Below, piece after piece: positions 1-7,661 of a DNA stretch of 24,676 nucleotides. The DNA is from CAZPMT01 sp964587655 (lineage in GTDB: Bacteria; Hydrogenedentota; Hydrogenedentia; Hydrogenedentales; SLHB01), in the NCBI GenBank assembly GCA_964587655.1, contig CAZPMT010000080.1, positions 1-24,676 on the forward strand, written 5' to 3'. The position numbers and the translations under genes were made by a program. The stretch's first letter is position 1. Every line of letters starts with the position of its first letter. The notes under the pieces are model-generated. The model was given only the letters and a program-made list of their open reading frames with translations. It had not been told where the DNA came from and did not search any database.

Positions 1-387
1 AATCGTGCCGGCGGCAATACGGTTGTTGGGGTCGAAAATCTGCGTCGTACCGCCGACAACGCCGTAGGTCGGGGCGTTCAGATTCATCAGATTGTAAATC
101 GAGGTCTGATCGAGCTGCGGGCTGAGATAGGCCAGGACGCCCCAGTTGCCCACCGAGTACTTGTAGTTCGTCCCGCCGGGCACGAGGTTGGGGGGAAACG
201 TCTGATGCTGGTCGTGGTAATTGTGCATCGCAATTCCCAGTTGCTTGAGATTGTTTTTGCACTGGGTGCGGCGCGCCGCCTCGCGCGCCTGCTGCACCGC
301 CGGCAAGAGCAGCGAGACCAGGACGCCGATAATGGCGATGACCACCAGCAACTCGATCAAAGTGAATCCACTTCGTTTAGCAACCAT
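1..387 (-). CDS. DUF1559-type prepilin-like protein (partial, C-terminus off the window)
   Basis: The reading frame runs from an ATG at 387 to the window edge, giving 129 codons without a stop. The N-terminus reads MVAKRSGFTLIELLVVIAII, a textbook type IV prepilin/pseudopilin cleavage and methylation motif (GFTLIE) followed by the hydrophobic alpha-1 helix. Next come LLPAVQQAREAARRTQCKNN and LKQLGIAMHNYHD, the hallmark of the DUF1559 (H-X9-DG) family, which is greatly expanded in Planctomycetota and relatives. A good ribosome-binding site (AAGGAG) lies a few bases before the ATG. Such proteins are thought to be exported and processed by a prepilin peptidase and are assumed to build pseudopilus-like surface structures; their precise role is unknown. 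The family is usually about 200-400 residues, so more than a third is probably present. The family call is firm, the function is not. Confidence 0.93.
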   Translation of the reverse strand, partial: MVAKRSGFTLIELLVVIAIIGVLVSLLLPAVQQAREAARRTQCKNNLKQLGIAMHNYHDQHQTFPPNLVPGGTNYKYSVGNWGVLAYLSPQLDQTSIYNLMNLNAPTYGVVGGTTQIFDPNNRIAAGTI

Positions 388-514
388 TTCTCGTTCTCCT
401 TAAATGCTGTTACTCTCCAGTTCTTATGAAGACACCGATTCCAAACTGACAAAACTCTCTCCTCTCCTGTTTCCACCCTCCTTTCCCGCCGCCCACGCCA
501 TGCTCGGCATCCCG

Positions 515-1630
515 TTACTCCCTGCTATGGTTAAACAATGCGCTCAAGAAACGTTGTTCGATCGGTCGTTGCGGATTGTCGATCCGCGCCATCAGGATGC
601 CCGCGCTTTCGCGTCCCATTTCCGCGCCCGCCTGAGAAGCCGTGATCAGCGGAAAATCCAAGGCGCCGGCAAGTTCGTCGTCGTCGACAGTTGCGAGTTC
701 CACATCCTGGGGCACCGCGTAGCCCAACTCGGTCAGGGCGTCGACGAGCTTCAGCGCACATCCGTCATTGATGCAGAAGAAAGCCGTAGGACGCTCCCGG
801 TTGGCCATGATCCGGTTGATGCGTTCTCCGACGCTGCCTTCGTCCGAGTCGAACACACCCACCAACTCTTCTGAGAACGCGAAGCGACTCTCCGCCAGCG
901 CCCGCCGATACCCCGCAAATCGGTCCTCGGCGGTCGTGTTATCGAGTTCGGCGGTGGCCAAGCCAATGTTCCGGTGGCCGCGCCGGACAAGTTCCATCGT
1001 CAGCCGGTACCCGACGTCTTCGTTGTTCGTCACAACCGCATCCGCTTCCAACCCACGCACGTGCCGATCAATCTGCACAAACGGAAACCCGGAACGCTTG
1101 AACTTCTCGAGAAGGCCTAGCGTCCGTTCGGTGGCGTGCTGAAGCCAGAAAGCCACGCCCTCGATGCCGCTGTTGCGAATATCGGCGAGAAACTCGAACT
1201 CCGCTTCGTTGCTGAAGCGCACGAAATACACCATGGTATGGAAGCCTTGCTCTGTCGCACGCTGGATAAACCCTTGGATGACCGTCCTGGTATAGTGACA
1301 TTCCAGTTCCGGACACGCCAGCGCCAGTGTACGCCAGCCGTTCACGCTGAAAAGCTTCTGCCGTTGGGCCACCGGCGCGACGAATGACCCCCGCCCGGGC
1401 GTACGCAGGACGTAGCCTTCGAGTTCCAGGTCGCGCAACGCCTGACGCGTCGGGTTCCGGCTCACACCGTAGATGCGCGCCAGCTCCAGTTCCGACGGGG
1501 TCGGGTCCCCTTCCACGAGTTCGCCGCTCTCGATCTGGTTCTTGATCTCGCGTTTGATAAAAGCGTACGCAGGTATGCCCGCGGGGATTGACACCGGCGT
1601 TTTCTCTCCAAGACCGTCCATGTAGTCCAT
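515..1630 (-). CDS. GntR/LacI chimeric transcriptional regulator (paralog 1)
   Basis: The N-terminal 75 residues form a GntR-type winged helix (PSELELARIYGVSRNPTRQA, then LRDLELEGYVLRTPGRGSFV). The rest is a LacI/periplasmic-binding-protein-like sugar-sensing domain, with phrases such as NSGIEGVAFWLQH, VTNNEDVGYRLTMELVRRGH, PTAFFCINDGCALKLVDAL and a terminal segment with VELATVDDDELAGALDFPL. This architecture is that of AraR-like regulators, which release DNA when a sugar binds. The protein is a close paralog of the regulator at 4988-6091; the recognition-helix region is nearly identical. The frame is open to a TTG at 1681; I prefer ATG 1630 (or ATG 1621) because homology to the paralog begins only after it, but no start has a strong ribosome-binding site. 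A candidate operator, TGTAATGACA, lies at 1701-1710, suggesting autoregulation. Confidence 0.9.
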   Translation of the reverse strand: MDYMDGLGEKTPVSIPAGIPAYAFIKREIKNQIESGELVEGDPTPSELELARIYGVSRNPTRQALRDLELEGYVLRTPGRGSFVAPVAQRQKLFSVNGWRTLALACPELECHYTRTVIQGFIQRATEQGFHTMVYFVRFSNEAEFEFLADIRNSGIEGVAFWLQHATERTLGLLEKFKRSGFPFVQIDRHVRGLEADAVVTNNEDVGYRLTMELVRRGHRNIGLATAELDNTTAEDRFAGYRRALAESRFAFSEELVGVFDSDEGSVGERINRIMANRERPTAFFCINDGCALKLVDALTELGYAVPQDVELATVDDDELAGALDFPLITASQAGAEMGRESAGILMARIDNPQRPIEQRFLSALFNHSRE

Positions 1631-1700
1631 ACCGTTGCTAGTCCAGTCATGGGCCCTCTGGCCACGACCTGACTTCACCAATGTAATTCATATAATGGCG

Positions 1701-1710
1701 TGTAATGACA
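1701..1710. promoter_or_regulatory. Candidate GntR/LacI operator upstream of regulator 1
   Basis: TGTAATGACA differs at one base from the perfect palindrome TGTAATTACA found at 7675. It lies 70 bases upstream of the preferred start of the minus-strand regulator gene. A weaker half-similar site (TGTAATTCAT) follows at 1682-1691. The role is inferred from position and from recurrence of the motif in the window. Confidence 0.4.
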
Positions 1711-1731
1711 TTTTCTCGGCGCCAAAAAATA

Positions 1732-1758
1732 GGGAAGACCCCTTTCGGAAGTCTTCCC
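1732..1758 (-). terminator. Rho-independent terminator of the calcium-repeat protein gene
   Basis: The arms GGGAAGAC (1732-1739) and GTCTTCCC (1751-1758) form a perfect 8-bp stem. On the minus strand the stem is followed by TATTTTTTGG, a good U-tract. It lies downstream of the gene ending at 1924 and upstream of regulator 1, so it insulates the two minus-strand genes. Confidence 0.7.
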
Positions 1759-1760
1759 GA

Positions 1761-1799
1761 GCTATCCTGTTCCCGGTGAATCAACGGGAACAGGATAGC
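1761..1799. repeat. Perfect 15-bp inverted repeat (hairpin)
   Basis: GCTATCCTGTTCCCG (1761-1775) pairs perfectly with its reverse complement at 1785-1799 across a 9-base loop. It adjoins the terminator stem at 1732-1758, so the two make a tandem hairpin behind the minus-strand gene at 1924. On the plus strand it is followed by CAAACTTTTTC, so it could also stop transcription in that direction. Confidence 0.7.
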
Positions 1800-1866
1800 C
1801 AAACTTTTTCAACTCTAAGGCATCGCGACAGACATTTTCGTGTGAGTCGTGGGGCGCCGTGCGGCG

Positions 1867-1889
1867 CAACGACGACAAACTGTTTCAGC
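1867..1889. repeat. Half copy of the 27-bp palindromic element
   Basis: The right arm GACAAACTGT (1874-1883) and the spacer CAACGAC before it match the element at 9384-9410 read on the other strand, and the following TTCAGC matches the flank of the copy at 6108-6134. The left arm is absent: 1857-1866 bears no resemblance to ACAGTTTGTC. It is a decayed or truncated copy. Confidence 0.6.
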
Positions 1890-1923
1890 GAACTAATCTG
1901 CCGCTCTGCGTTGTATGTTGTCT

Positions 1924-3264
1924 CTAGCGCGACCGAAGGCGTCGGAACGAGGCGGCGGCCAGCCCAAGACCCAGGAGCGCCAGCCCGACGCCACCCGCCA
2001 CAGGTAACACACTGGGGACAAGAGGATCCGAACCTAACAGAATCTCGGTCTCGTCGTTTATTCCGTCGCCATCGGTATCCACGTTGAGCGGGTTCGTGTG
2101 GTGCACGTTGACTTCGTCGACATCAGAGAGCGTGTCGCCATCGATATCGCCAGTGTTAGCCACCAACGGGTCCAAGCCATTGTTGACTTCATCCGGGTCG
2201 TCGATTCCGTCGCTATCACTGTCCACCCCGGTGTTCGACACCAACGGGTCCAAGCCGTTATCGACTTCATCCCCGTCGCTTATCCCGTCGCCATCGGTAT
2301 CCGGGTCGAGTGGGTCCGTGTGTTGCACGTTGACTTCGTCGACATCGGACAAGCCGTCATCATCAGTATCGCCCGTGTTGGCCACCAACGGATCCAACCC
2401 GTTGGCGACTTCATCCCCGTCGCTGATCCCGTCGCCGTCGGTGTCGTCGGCGGCTGGGTCCGTGCCCAACAGAAGCTCATCATAATTGGTGGCGCCGTCT
2501 CCGTCATAGTCTGCGGTAATGTTCATGTCCGGAACATCGGCGCCCTCGATGTACGGGTCGACACTCGATGACCCCAGCCCACGGACCTTGAACGTGATCC
2601 TGTCGGGTGCTAAGGCATCATTTTGGCCTAACGCGGCATAATTCAGCGGGAAGACGTTGCTACCCCAAGCGTTAAAATGGTTGGTCCAGGCGCCGAAATC
2701 GACTGAATACTGGATAAACGCGGCCGAACTGCCCACATTGTACGTGGTGTCACCGTTCACATCCTTGGTGACTCTGACATCCAGGTGGGCGATGGCGGGT
2801 GGCGCGGCTAGATCTGGCGCGCTTAGGTTCTGGCTGCGCAGGTACCACGCCAACGGAGAACCCTTCCACTCGATGCCGAACCGCAGCTTCGTCGTGTCTT
2901 GCCCCTGACAGTCCAAGCCGAAGTAGAGATAGCACTTCCTGGTCAAGCCCGTCGCCGGATCTATGTACGCTTCGGGGGCTGGAATGTCCCACCCAACGTG
3001 AAGTGTATAGTCGTTCCCATCGGTAATCAGAAGCGCTGCGGCGCCCGTGTCGTCCGAGAGCGCCCCTATCGGCGTGCCCGAATAGGAACCTACGGTCCAC
3101 GTGCCCAACTGCGGTGTGAGCACCATGTCCGCCGGAACAGATGCTGGGACCACCCAGATCAGCTTGCCCGTATCATCGGGGAAGCCACCATAGTAAGCGG
3201 TACCGGCAACGGCTGACCCGGCGAGCAGAATGCATCCTACTAAACATATCATTGATTTTCTCAT
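1924..3264 (-). CDS. Secreted surface protein with calcium-binding (thrombospondin type 3-like) repeats and C-terminal sorting-like tail
   Basis: The 446-residue protein starts at ATG 3264, with GGAGAGG just upstream; the open frame extends to 3315 but lacks that signal. A signal peptide (MRKSMICLVGCILLAGSAVA) is followed by about 220 residues of beta-rich sequence without a family I recognise. Next is a run of acidic calcium-binding repeats (DTDGDGISDGDEV, DSDSDGIDDPDEV, NGLDPLVANTG). The C-terminus reads LPVAGGVGLALLGLGLAAAS followed by FRRLRSR: a short proline/glycine motif, a hydrophobic helix and an arginine-rich end. That is the three-part layout of PEP-CTERM/LPXTG-like sorting signals, so the protein is probably anchored or processed at the cell surface. 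At DNA level the repeats recur with a 222-nt period. A candidate promoter with a long leader lies at 3464-3492. The ligand is unknown. Confidence 0.88.
   Translation of the reverse strand: MRKSMICLVGCILLAGSAVAGTAYYGGFPDDTGKLIWVVPASVPADMVLTPQLGTWTVGSYSGTPIGALSDDTGAAALLITDGNDYTLHVGWDIPAPEAYIDPATGLTRKCYLYFGLDCQGQDTTKLRFGIEWKGSPLAWYLRSQNLSAPDLAAPPAIAHLDVRVTKDVNGDTTYNVGSSAAFIQYSVDFGAWTNHFNAWGSNVFPLNYAALGQNDALAPDRITFKVRGLGSSSVDPYIEGADVPDMNITADYDGDGATNYDELLLGTDPAADDTDGDGISDGDEVANGLDPLVANTGDTDDDGLSDVDEVNVQHTDPLDPDTDGDGISDGDEVDNGLDPLVSNTGVDSDSDGIDDPDEVNNGLDPLVANTGDIDGDTLSDVDEVNVHHTNPLNVDTDGDGINDETEILLGSDPLVPSVLPVAGGVGLALLGLGLAAASFRRLRSR
2047..2470 (-). repeat. Internal DNA repeat coding the calcium-binding repeats, 222-nt period
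   Basis: Segments such as CACGTTGACTTCGTC (2104 and 2326) and CCATCGGTATCC (2069 and 2291) recur exactly 222 bases apart, equal to 74 codons. This indicates a recent duplication of a multi-repeat block within the surface protein gene. Confidence 0.75.
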
Positions 3265-3454
3265 TGCACCTCTCCTCTTGTTATTTTTCCCAAAGCACAA
3301 TCTCTTCTCAGCCAACTAAGCCACAAACGAATCCCTCAAAACGCATAAGTCAACACACCCAGAGCATGGCACACGCTTTCCACTTCCGCGCAGATTGGCA
3401 CGAGCGAATCGAGATCGTCTCCTTCCCCATGCCCATTCCAAGCCCTCATCAGAT

Positions 3455-3464
3455 TGTAATCACA
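3455..3464. promoter_or_regulatory. Candidate operator TGTAATCACA
   Basis: One mismatch from TGTAATTACA. It overlaps the predicted transcription start of the minus-strand promoter at 3464-3492, a position typical of a repressor site. Confidence 0.35.
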
Positions 3465-3492
3465 TGCTATCATGTCGCGTGCCGTTTGTCAA
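3464..3492 (-). promoter_or_regulatory. Candidate sigma-70 promoter for the calcium-repeat protein gene
   Basis: On the minus strand TTGACA (3487-3492) is followed after exactly 17 bases by TAGCAT (3464-3469, four of six consensus bases). Transcription would start near 3457, giving a leader of about 190 bases before the ATG at 3264. The predicted start falls on the operator-like palindrome at 3455-3464. Confidence 0.4.
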
Positions 3493-3877
3493 CTACTTTT
3501 TCATTGGGTTATCGCCGGCCTCGCCGCTCACTCCTAACGGGTTTCCCATGAACCGTTTGCTCGTCTTGACGGGATAGGACGGTTGCATCCGTGCCGTAAT
3601 GACAAGTGGATTTCAACTGTGCCAAGGCTCGGTGACCGCGATTCGGGGCCTTGCTTCTTGGCCTTCCGACATACCTTGAATCCAAACCCTGGGCAGCAAG
3701 GCGTGCAAAATGTTAGTACAATTGTTCCGCTCTCAGGCCGTCCCTTGAGTGAAGTTGCAGCAGGACCTTGGTTAGATGCACAATGTTCATGACAAAACAA
3801 AGCCTTGACACCCTTGGCTGAATGCTTGCGGTACGGTTCCGGTGTAAGCGTCAAGTTGAACTTGAGGAGAATACGGA

Positions 3878-4747
3878 TTGGCTGGCAGAAGGCTGATTTA
3901 CCCGGCGGTATTGATCGCGGTTGGCTGTACTATAGCAGCGGTATCACTGCTTTTTCTTGCCCATGACCGCAAAGCTTCCGTAGCCCCCGAAATCCCCGAG
4001 GGCAAGACCTCATCAAGTCCTATCGACGATCCTCAAGCCTATCTGGCGCACCTTGAGCCGATTCGCGTTCACCTCGCCGAGGTCACGCGGAAGAATGCCG
4101 CCGGGGATTTCGACGAGCTCTCCCCGGAGCAGCGTCCGGACATGAGCGATGAGGAGCTTGCGAAAATCCGTGAGGCAACAAAGTTGACGGCCCAAAGGGA
4201 ACTCGCGGCCATGGAACAGGCGTTCCCAACGCCGGAAGAACGTGCGAAGGCGGCATTCGAGTTCGAAAACAAGCGTGCCACGACGGTCGCCTTCATGCAC
4301 TATCTGAAAGCAGTGAAACTCAAACCCGATCTGGCCGAAGCCCATGCCGGCCTTGGACGGACGTTGCAGCGTATGGGCCATACGAAAGAGGCCATCGAAG
4401 CGCTCCAGGCAGCCGTCCGGCTTGCCCCCAACAAGCCCGCCTGGCTGGTAGACCTCGGGCTGAGCCTGTACACGGACGGCAGTCTTGACGCAGCCCTCGG
4501 CATGTACGACAAAGCATCGAGACTAAAGCCGGACTTCGCGCGCACATACTACAACAAGGCGGTTGTCTACTGGCGCAAGGGCGACTACAACCAAGCATGG
4601 CTGAATGTCGGCAAATGCCGCGAATTGGGAGAGGAGCCCCCCAGAAGCTTTACGCAAAAACTTGCGCGCGATTCCGGGCGGCAACCGCCGCCGAATGGAG
4701 CGGCGCCCGAAACGCCCGACAAGCGTGACGCGCTCGAGGTCCAGTGA
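3878..4747 (+). CDS. Membrane-anchored tetratricopeptide-repeat protein
   Basis: The gene starts at TTG 3878, with GAGGAGA seven bases upstream; no ATG fits as well. Residues about 7-27 (IYPAVLIAVGCTIAAVSLLF) form one hydrophobic segment acting as signal anchor, so the rest should lie outside the cytoplasmic membrane. A charged linker of about 115 residues leads into three TPR units at roughly 135-245 (AFMHYLKAVKLKPDLAEAHA, then KEAIEALQAAVRLAPNKPAW, then AALGMYDKASRLKPDFARTY). TPRs bind other proteins; the partner is not evident. The C-terminus is proline-rich and disordered-looking. It stands alone between the divergent calcium-repeat gene and regulator 2, so the context does not reveal its role. 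The family is reliable, the function unknown. Confidence 0.85.
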   Translation: MAGRRLIYPAVLIAVGCTIAAVSLLFLAHDRKASVAPEIPEGKTSSSPIDDPQAYLAHLEPIRVHLAEVTRKNAAGDFDELSPEQRPDMSDEELAKIREATKLTAQRELAAMEQAFPTPEERAKAAFEFENKRATTVAFMHYLKAVKLKPDLAEAHAGLGRTLQRMGHTKEAIEALQAAVRLAPNKPAWLVDLGLSLYTDGSLDAALGMYDKASRLKPDFARTYYNKAVVYWRKGDYNQAWLNVGKCRELGEEPPRSFTQKLARDSGRQPPPNGAAPETPDKRDALEVQ

Positions 4748-4783
4748 TTCATCTCCGTCTTCCAGCCTGGCCCCGGCTGTTCC

Positions 4784-4793
4784 TTGAATTACA
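4784..4793. promoter_or_regulatory. Weak operator-like site upstream of regulator 2
   Basis: TTGAATTACA has two mismatches to TGTAATTACA. It shares the string TGAATTACA with the site upstream of regulator 1 (1682-1690, opposite strand). It lies about 195 bases before the regulator 2 start. Support is weak. Confidence 0.2.
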
Positions 4794-4987
4794 GATGCGA
4801 TGAACCACTGCGGCGTTGCTCATCGGGCGATGCGGACGGGTGAGGACGTTCGATTTTGCAGGCGCTATGAGTTAGAATACCTTGCGTGCGGCGATGCCTG
4901 AACAGTGATCCACCGTCAGGAGGAACACGGGCGACGCGGACGTATGCCCCGGACGCCGCAGACGAGGCATACTGACATGAGGACGCC

Positions 4988-6091
4988 ATGGCAGGGCATA
5001 TTCCCCCAGACATTCCCGTATATGTTTACATAAAACGCGTGTTGAAGAACCAGATAGAAAACGGCGAGTTGACGGAAGGCGCGCGGGTGCCGTCGGAGAT
5101 GGAGTTGGCGCGGGAGTACAACGTGAGCCGGAATCCAACTCGGCAAGCGTTGCGTGACCTCGAACTCGAGGGGTATATCGTCAGGGCGCCGGGACGCGGG
5201 TCTTTTGTGGCGCCGACGTCGAAACGCGAAAAACCATTGCGTGTTACGGAAAGCCGAACGCTCGCCGTGGCCTGTCCCGTGTTGGAATGCCACTATACGC
5301 GGCAAGTAATCCAAGGGTTCACTCGCTGCGCGGCAGCGAAGAGCTTCCACACGATGGTCTACTTCCAGCTCTTCAGCAATGAAAGTGAGTTTGACTTTCT
5401 GGCAGACATCCGCAACAGCGGTATTGACGGCATTGCGTTCTGGCTGCAGCATCCCAGTGTACTGACACTGGACTTGCTGGAGAAGTTTCGCCGCGCTTCG
5501 TTTCCATTTGTCCTGATCGACCGCTATGCCCGGGGTATCGAGGCCGATTCCGTTGTGACGGACAACGAAGACGTCGGTTACCGATTGACCAAGGCGCTGA
5601 CGAATCGTATGCATCGGACGATTGGTTTCATAACGACGCCGCTGGACAACACGACGGTGGAAGATCGGCTGAAGGGTCACAGGCGGGCCCTCGAGGAGGA
5701 TGGTCTTTCCTATCTGCCTGGTCTGACGGGCATCACCTCTGATGAGGACCAATCGCTTTCCTCGGTCGTCTATCACATCATGGCCCAGCAGCAAAGGCCG
5801 ACCGCGTTTGTGTGCATGAATGACGGCGTGGCCACCAAGTTGCTGGACGAACTGGATGGGCTGGGGTACAGTGTTCCTGAAGACATCGAGGTCGCCACTG
5901 TAGACGACAATGAACTGGCCCAAGCGTTGGACATGCCCATCATCGCCGCTTCCCAAGCGGGCTACGAAATGGGAAGGCAGAGTGCGGAAATCCTTATCGC
6001 GCGCGTCGAAGATCCGAGTAAACCCACGGAGAAGCGTTTCTTGAAGGCCGAGTTGCACGTTCCGCAGGAATTGCCATCGCGCGCGAACTGA
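4988..6091 (+). CDS. GntR/LacI chimeric transcriptional regulator (paralog 2)
   Basis: The start is ATG 4988, with GAGGA five bases upstream. Residues about 10-76 form the GntR winged helix (PSEMELAREYNVSRNPTRQA, then LRDLELEGYIVRAPGRGSFV). Residues about 85-355 form the LacI-like ligand-binding domain (NSGIDGIAFWLQH, TDNEDVGYRLTKAL, PTAFVCMNDG, IEVATVDDNELAQALDMPI). Like AraR it should sense a sugar or glycan fragment and control nearby degradative genes. Over most of its length it aligns without large gaps to the regulator at 515-1630, and the stretch from VSRNPTRQA to GRGSFVAP is almost unchanged, so both probably bind the same operator. The ligand-binding halves differ more, which would fit different inducers. 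It is followed by a 27-bp palindrome and the secreted protein at 6207, both in the same direction. A 397-codon antisense frame over this gene is a composition artefact. Confidence 0.92.
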   Translation: MAGHIPPDIPVYVYIKRVLKNQIENGELTEGARVPSEMELAREYNVSRNPTRQALRDLELEGYIVRAPGRGSFVAPTSKREKPLRVTESRTLAVACPVLECHYTRQVIQGFTRCAAAKSFHTMVYFQLFSNESEFDFLADIRNSGIDGIAFWLQHPSVLTLDLLEKFRRASFPFVLIDRYARGIEADSVVTDNEDVGYRLTKALTNRMHRTIGFITTPLDNTTVEDRLKGHRRALEEDGLSYLPGLTGITSDEDQSLSSVVYHIMAQQQRPTAFVCMNDGVATKLLDELDGLGYSVPEDIEVATVDDNELAQALDMPIIAASQAGYEMGRQSAEILIARVEDPSKPTEKRFLKAELHVPQELPSRAN

Positions 6092-6107
6092 CGCAGCATC
6101 GATCCCC

Positions 6108-6134
6108 ACAGTTTGTCAAACGGCGACAAACTGT
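6108..6134. repeat. 27-bp palindromic element, copy A (intergenic)
   Basis: ACAGTTTGTC (6108-6117), a 7-base spacer AAACGGC, then GACAAACTGT (6125-6134): perfect 10-bp arms. It lies 16 bases after the regulator 2 stop and is preceded by CCCC, as in the mirrored flank of copy E. Confidence 0.9.
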
Positions 6135-6206
6135 TTCAGCCGGATCAGCAGACCCGCATTCTCCGGTGAGCAGTCGACAGACGAGCGGCGCGAATCGCGA
6201 AAGGGA

Positions 6207-7616
6207 ATGGTTAGTATGATCAGAGCAGTCAGAGTGGCGCTGGCAGTCGTATTGGGCGCGGCAACCATGGGGCATGCGTTTGCGGCGGAACCATACGTCA
6301 CAGTTTGTCAAGCCGCGACAAACTGTGGACTTACTTCGAGCCAGGAAGAGGCACTAAGGGCTCTTGCGCGTGGGAATACATTGTCATGGACGGAGATGAA
6401 TGATGCTCAAGGCCGGGATCTGCTCAAGAAGGCTGAAGCGTACCTTGATATCTATCGACGTTACCATCTGAGACACGGCCTGAACGCGGATGTGTGGTAC
6501 ACGGACTATGGTCGCAAGCAAGTCTACCGGCTTGAGGGTGTCGGTGACAGCGCCTGCTGGACGGGCCATTACCTCGCGGCCCTCTCGTTGCGTTGGCATC
6601 TTGAGCCTTCTGAAGAGCTTCGCAAGAGCATCCTGTCCGTGTTGGATGCATTCGATCTGCTCATTAATGTTAGCGGCCGGGCCGGGTACATAGCGCGTTA
6701 CGCAGGGCCAGCATCGGACCAGGGTTATCGCGAATACTACAAGGTATACGGACGAGGCGAGGATCCGGAACGCCCTGGACTCGGCAAGCGCGCTTATACC
6801 GGTGTCGAACCCTACTCAGACTTGGTTTGGCTTGGGTACAGCTCCCGCGACACGTATGACGGCGTCAACTTCGGTCTTGCGACGACGCTCGCCTACGTCA
6901 ACGACAAGGAAATCCTGGAGCGCACAAGGCAATTGGTGGAGCGCGTTGGAGATCGCCTCATCAGCGACGCATGGGACATCCTTGACGGGAAAGGCAACCG
7001 TACACGGGGAATGGGGTCGTTCAAGATGGCGTGGATGCGAATGATGCTCTCTTCCAATCCGGAGAAATACGGCGGTCTGGCTGAGGAATACCGCCGCCTC
7101 TGTTCAGAGCTTTACACGAAACAGAGAGCGGTGTTCGACATCCGATATAAGGAGTACTTCGCGAACAACCTCGGGTTCATTCGCATGTTCGCCACGGTAA
7201 TTCTCGAAAAAGACCCGGAGATCAAGAAGCTGCTCACAGACGTCATGCGACGCATGCAGGATGAGACTGCGGCCCACCTTAACGCCCATTTCGCCGCGAT
7301 GTATGCCGTCGCCACGGGCGACAAGGATAATCCCAAGGTCCGTGCGGCGGTGCAAGGGTTGTTGATCGACTTCCCGGCGCCGCCAAAGTTCCAGCATGAA
7401 GTGGATCTGAGAAACGACCCGCAACATGAGCCCTTCGACGCGGACTACACCAAATACGCCCAGTTGCCGCATGAGCGCGTTCCCACCGATTTCATGTGGC
7501 AGCGATCCCCGTGCGTCAGTCACGGCTCATCGAACCTTCCCTACGAACTGCCCGGGATCGACTTGTTCCTGCCATACTGGATGGGTCGAGTTGCAGGCGT
7601 GATCCCCGCGCCCTGA
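6207..7616 (+). CDS. Secreted protein of unknown function, probable alpha/alpha-barrel fold
   Basis: The frame gives 469 residues from ATG 6207; ATG 6216 has a better-spaced ribosome-binding site (AAGGGA) and gives 466. A signal peptide (MIRAVRVALAVVLGAATMGH, then AFAAE) is evident. The body is helix-rich with repeated aromatic and glycine turns (DSACWTGHYLAALSLRWHL, DLLINVSGRAGYIARYAG, YSDLVWLGYSSRDTYDGVNF). That is the style of (alpha/alpha)6-toroid carbohydrate-active enzymes, but I recognise no specific family. The 27-bp palindrome is embedded in frame at codons 32-40 (TVCQAATNC), immediately after the signal peptide, adding two cysteines to the mature N-terminus. The gene follows regulator 2 and precedes the CocE-type hydrolase in the same direction, suggesting a role in the same degradative system. 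A glycosidase, epimerase or binding role is only a guess. Confidence 0.82.
   Translation: MVSMIRAVRVALAVVLGAATMGHAFAAEPYVTVCQAATNCGLTSSQEEALRALARGNTLSWTEMNDAQGRDLLKKAEAYLDIYRRYHLRHGLNADVWYTDYGRKQVYRLEGVGDSACWTGHYLAALSLRWHLEPSEELRKSILSVLDAFDLLINVSGRAGYIARYAGPASDQGYREYYKVYGRGEDPERPGLGKRAYTGVEPYSDLVWLGYSSRDTYDGVNFGLATTLAYVNDKEILERTRQLVERVGDRLISDAWDILDGKGNRTRGMGSFKMAWMRMMLSSNPEKYGGLAEEYRRLCSELYTKQRAVFDIRYKEYFANNLGFIRMFATVILEKDPEIKKLLTDVMRRMQDETAAHLNAHFAAMYAVATGDKDNPKVRAAVQGLLIDFPAPPKFQHEVDLRNDPQHEPFDADYTKYAQLPHERVPTDFMWQRSPCVSHGSSNLPYELPGIDLFLPYWMGRVAGVIPAP
6300..6326. repeat. 27-bp palindromic element, copy B (inside a coding gene, in frame)
   Basis: ACAGTTTGTC (6300-6309), spacer AAGCCGC, GACAAACTGT (6317-6326): perfect arms. 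It begins exactly on a codon boundary of the gene at 6207 and is read T-V-C-Q-A-A-T-N-C. Confidence 0.92.
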
Positions 7617-7661
7617 GGTGAAAGACGATCGTCCTATCGCCGGATTGAGGACATCAAGCTG

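Larger units (their letters stand above)
3265..3877. other. Divergent intergenic region without a convincing gene
   Basis: This 613-base stretch separates the divergent calcium-repeat gene (-) and TPR gene (+). I see only the candidate minus-strand promoter and operator near 3455-3492 and the ribosome-binding site of the TPR gene at its right end. A 106-codon minus-strand frame (3534-3854) has no recognisable domain, no ribosome-binding site and an unlikely composition, so I do not call it. Confidence 0.6.

Noticed and set aside
3534..3854. 106-codon minus-strand frame in the intergenic region
   Set aside because: No ribosome-binding site, no domain, unusual composition.
4916..6109. 397-codon open frame antisense to regulator 2
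   Set aside because: It lies wholly opposite a clear GntR/LacI gene, has no recognisable domain, and arises from codon and GC composition.
6108..6134. The 27-bp palindrome as the operator of the GntR/LacI regulators
   Set aside because: Possible for the copies between genes, but copies deep within coding sequence, behind convergent genes, and always 27 bases long fit a repeat element better. TGTAATTACA is the stronger operator candidate.
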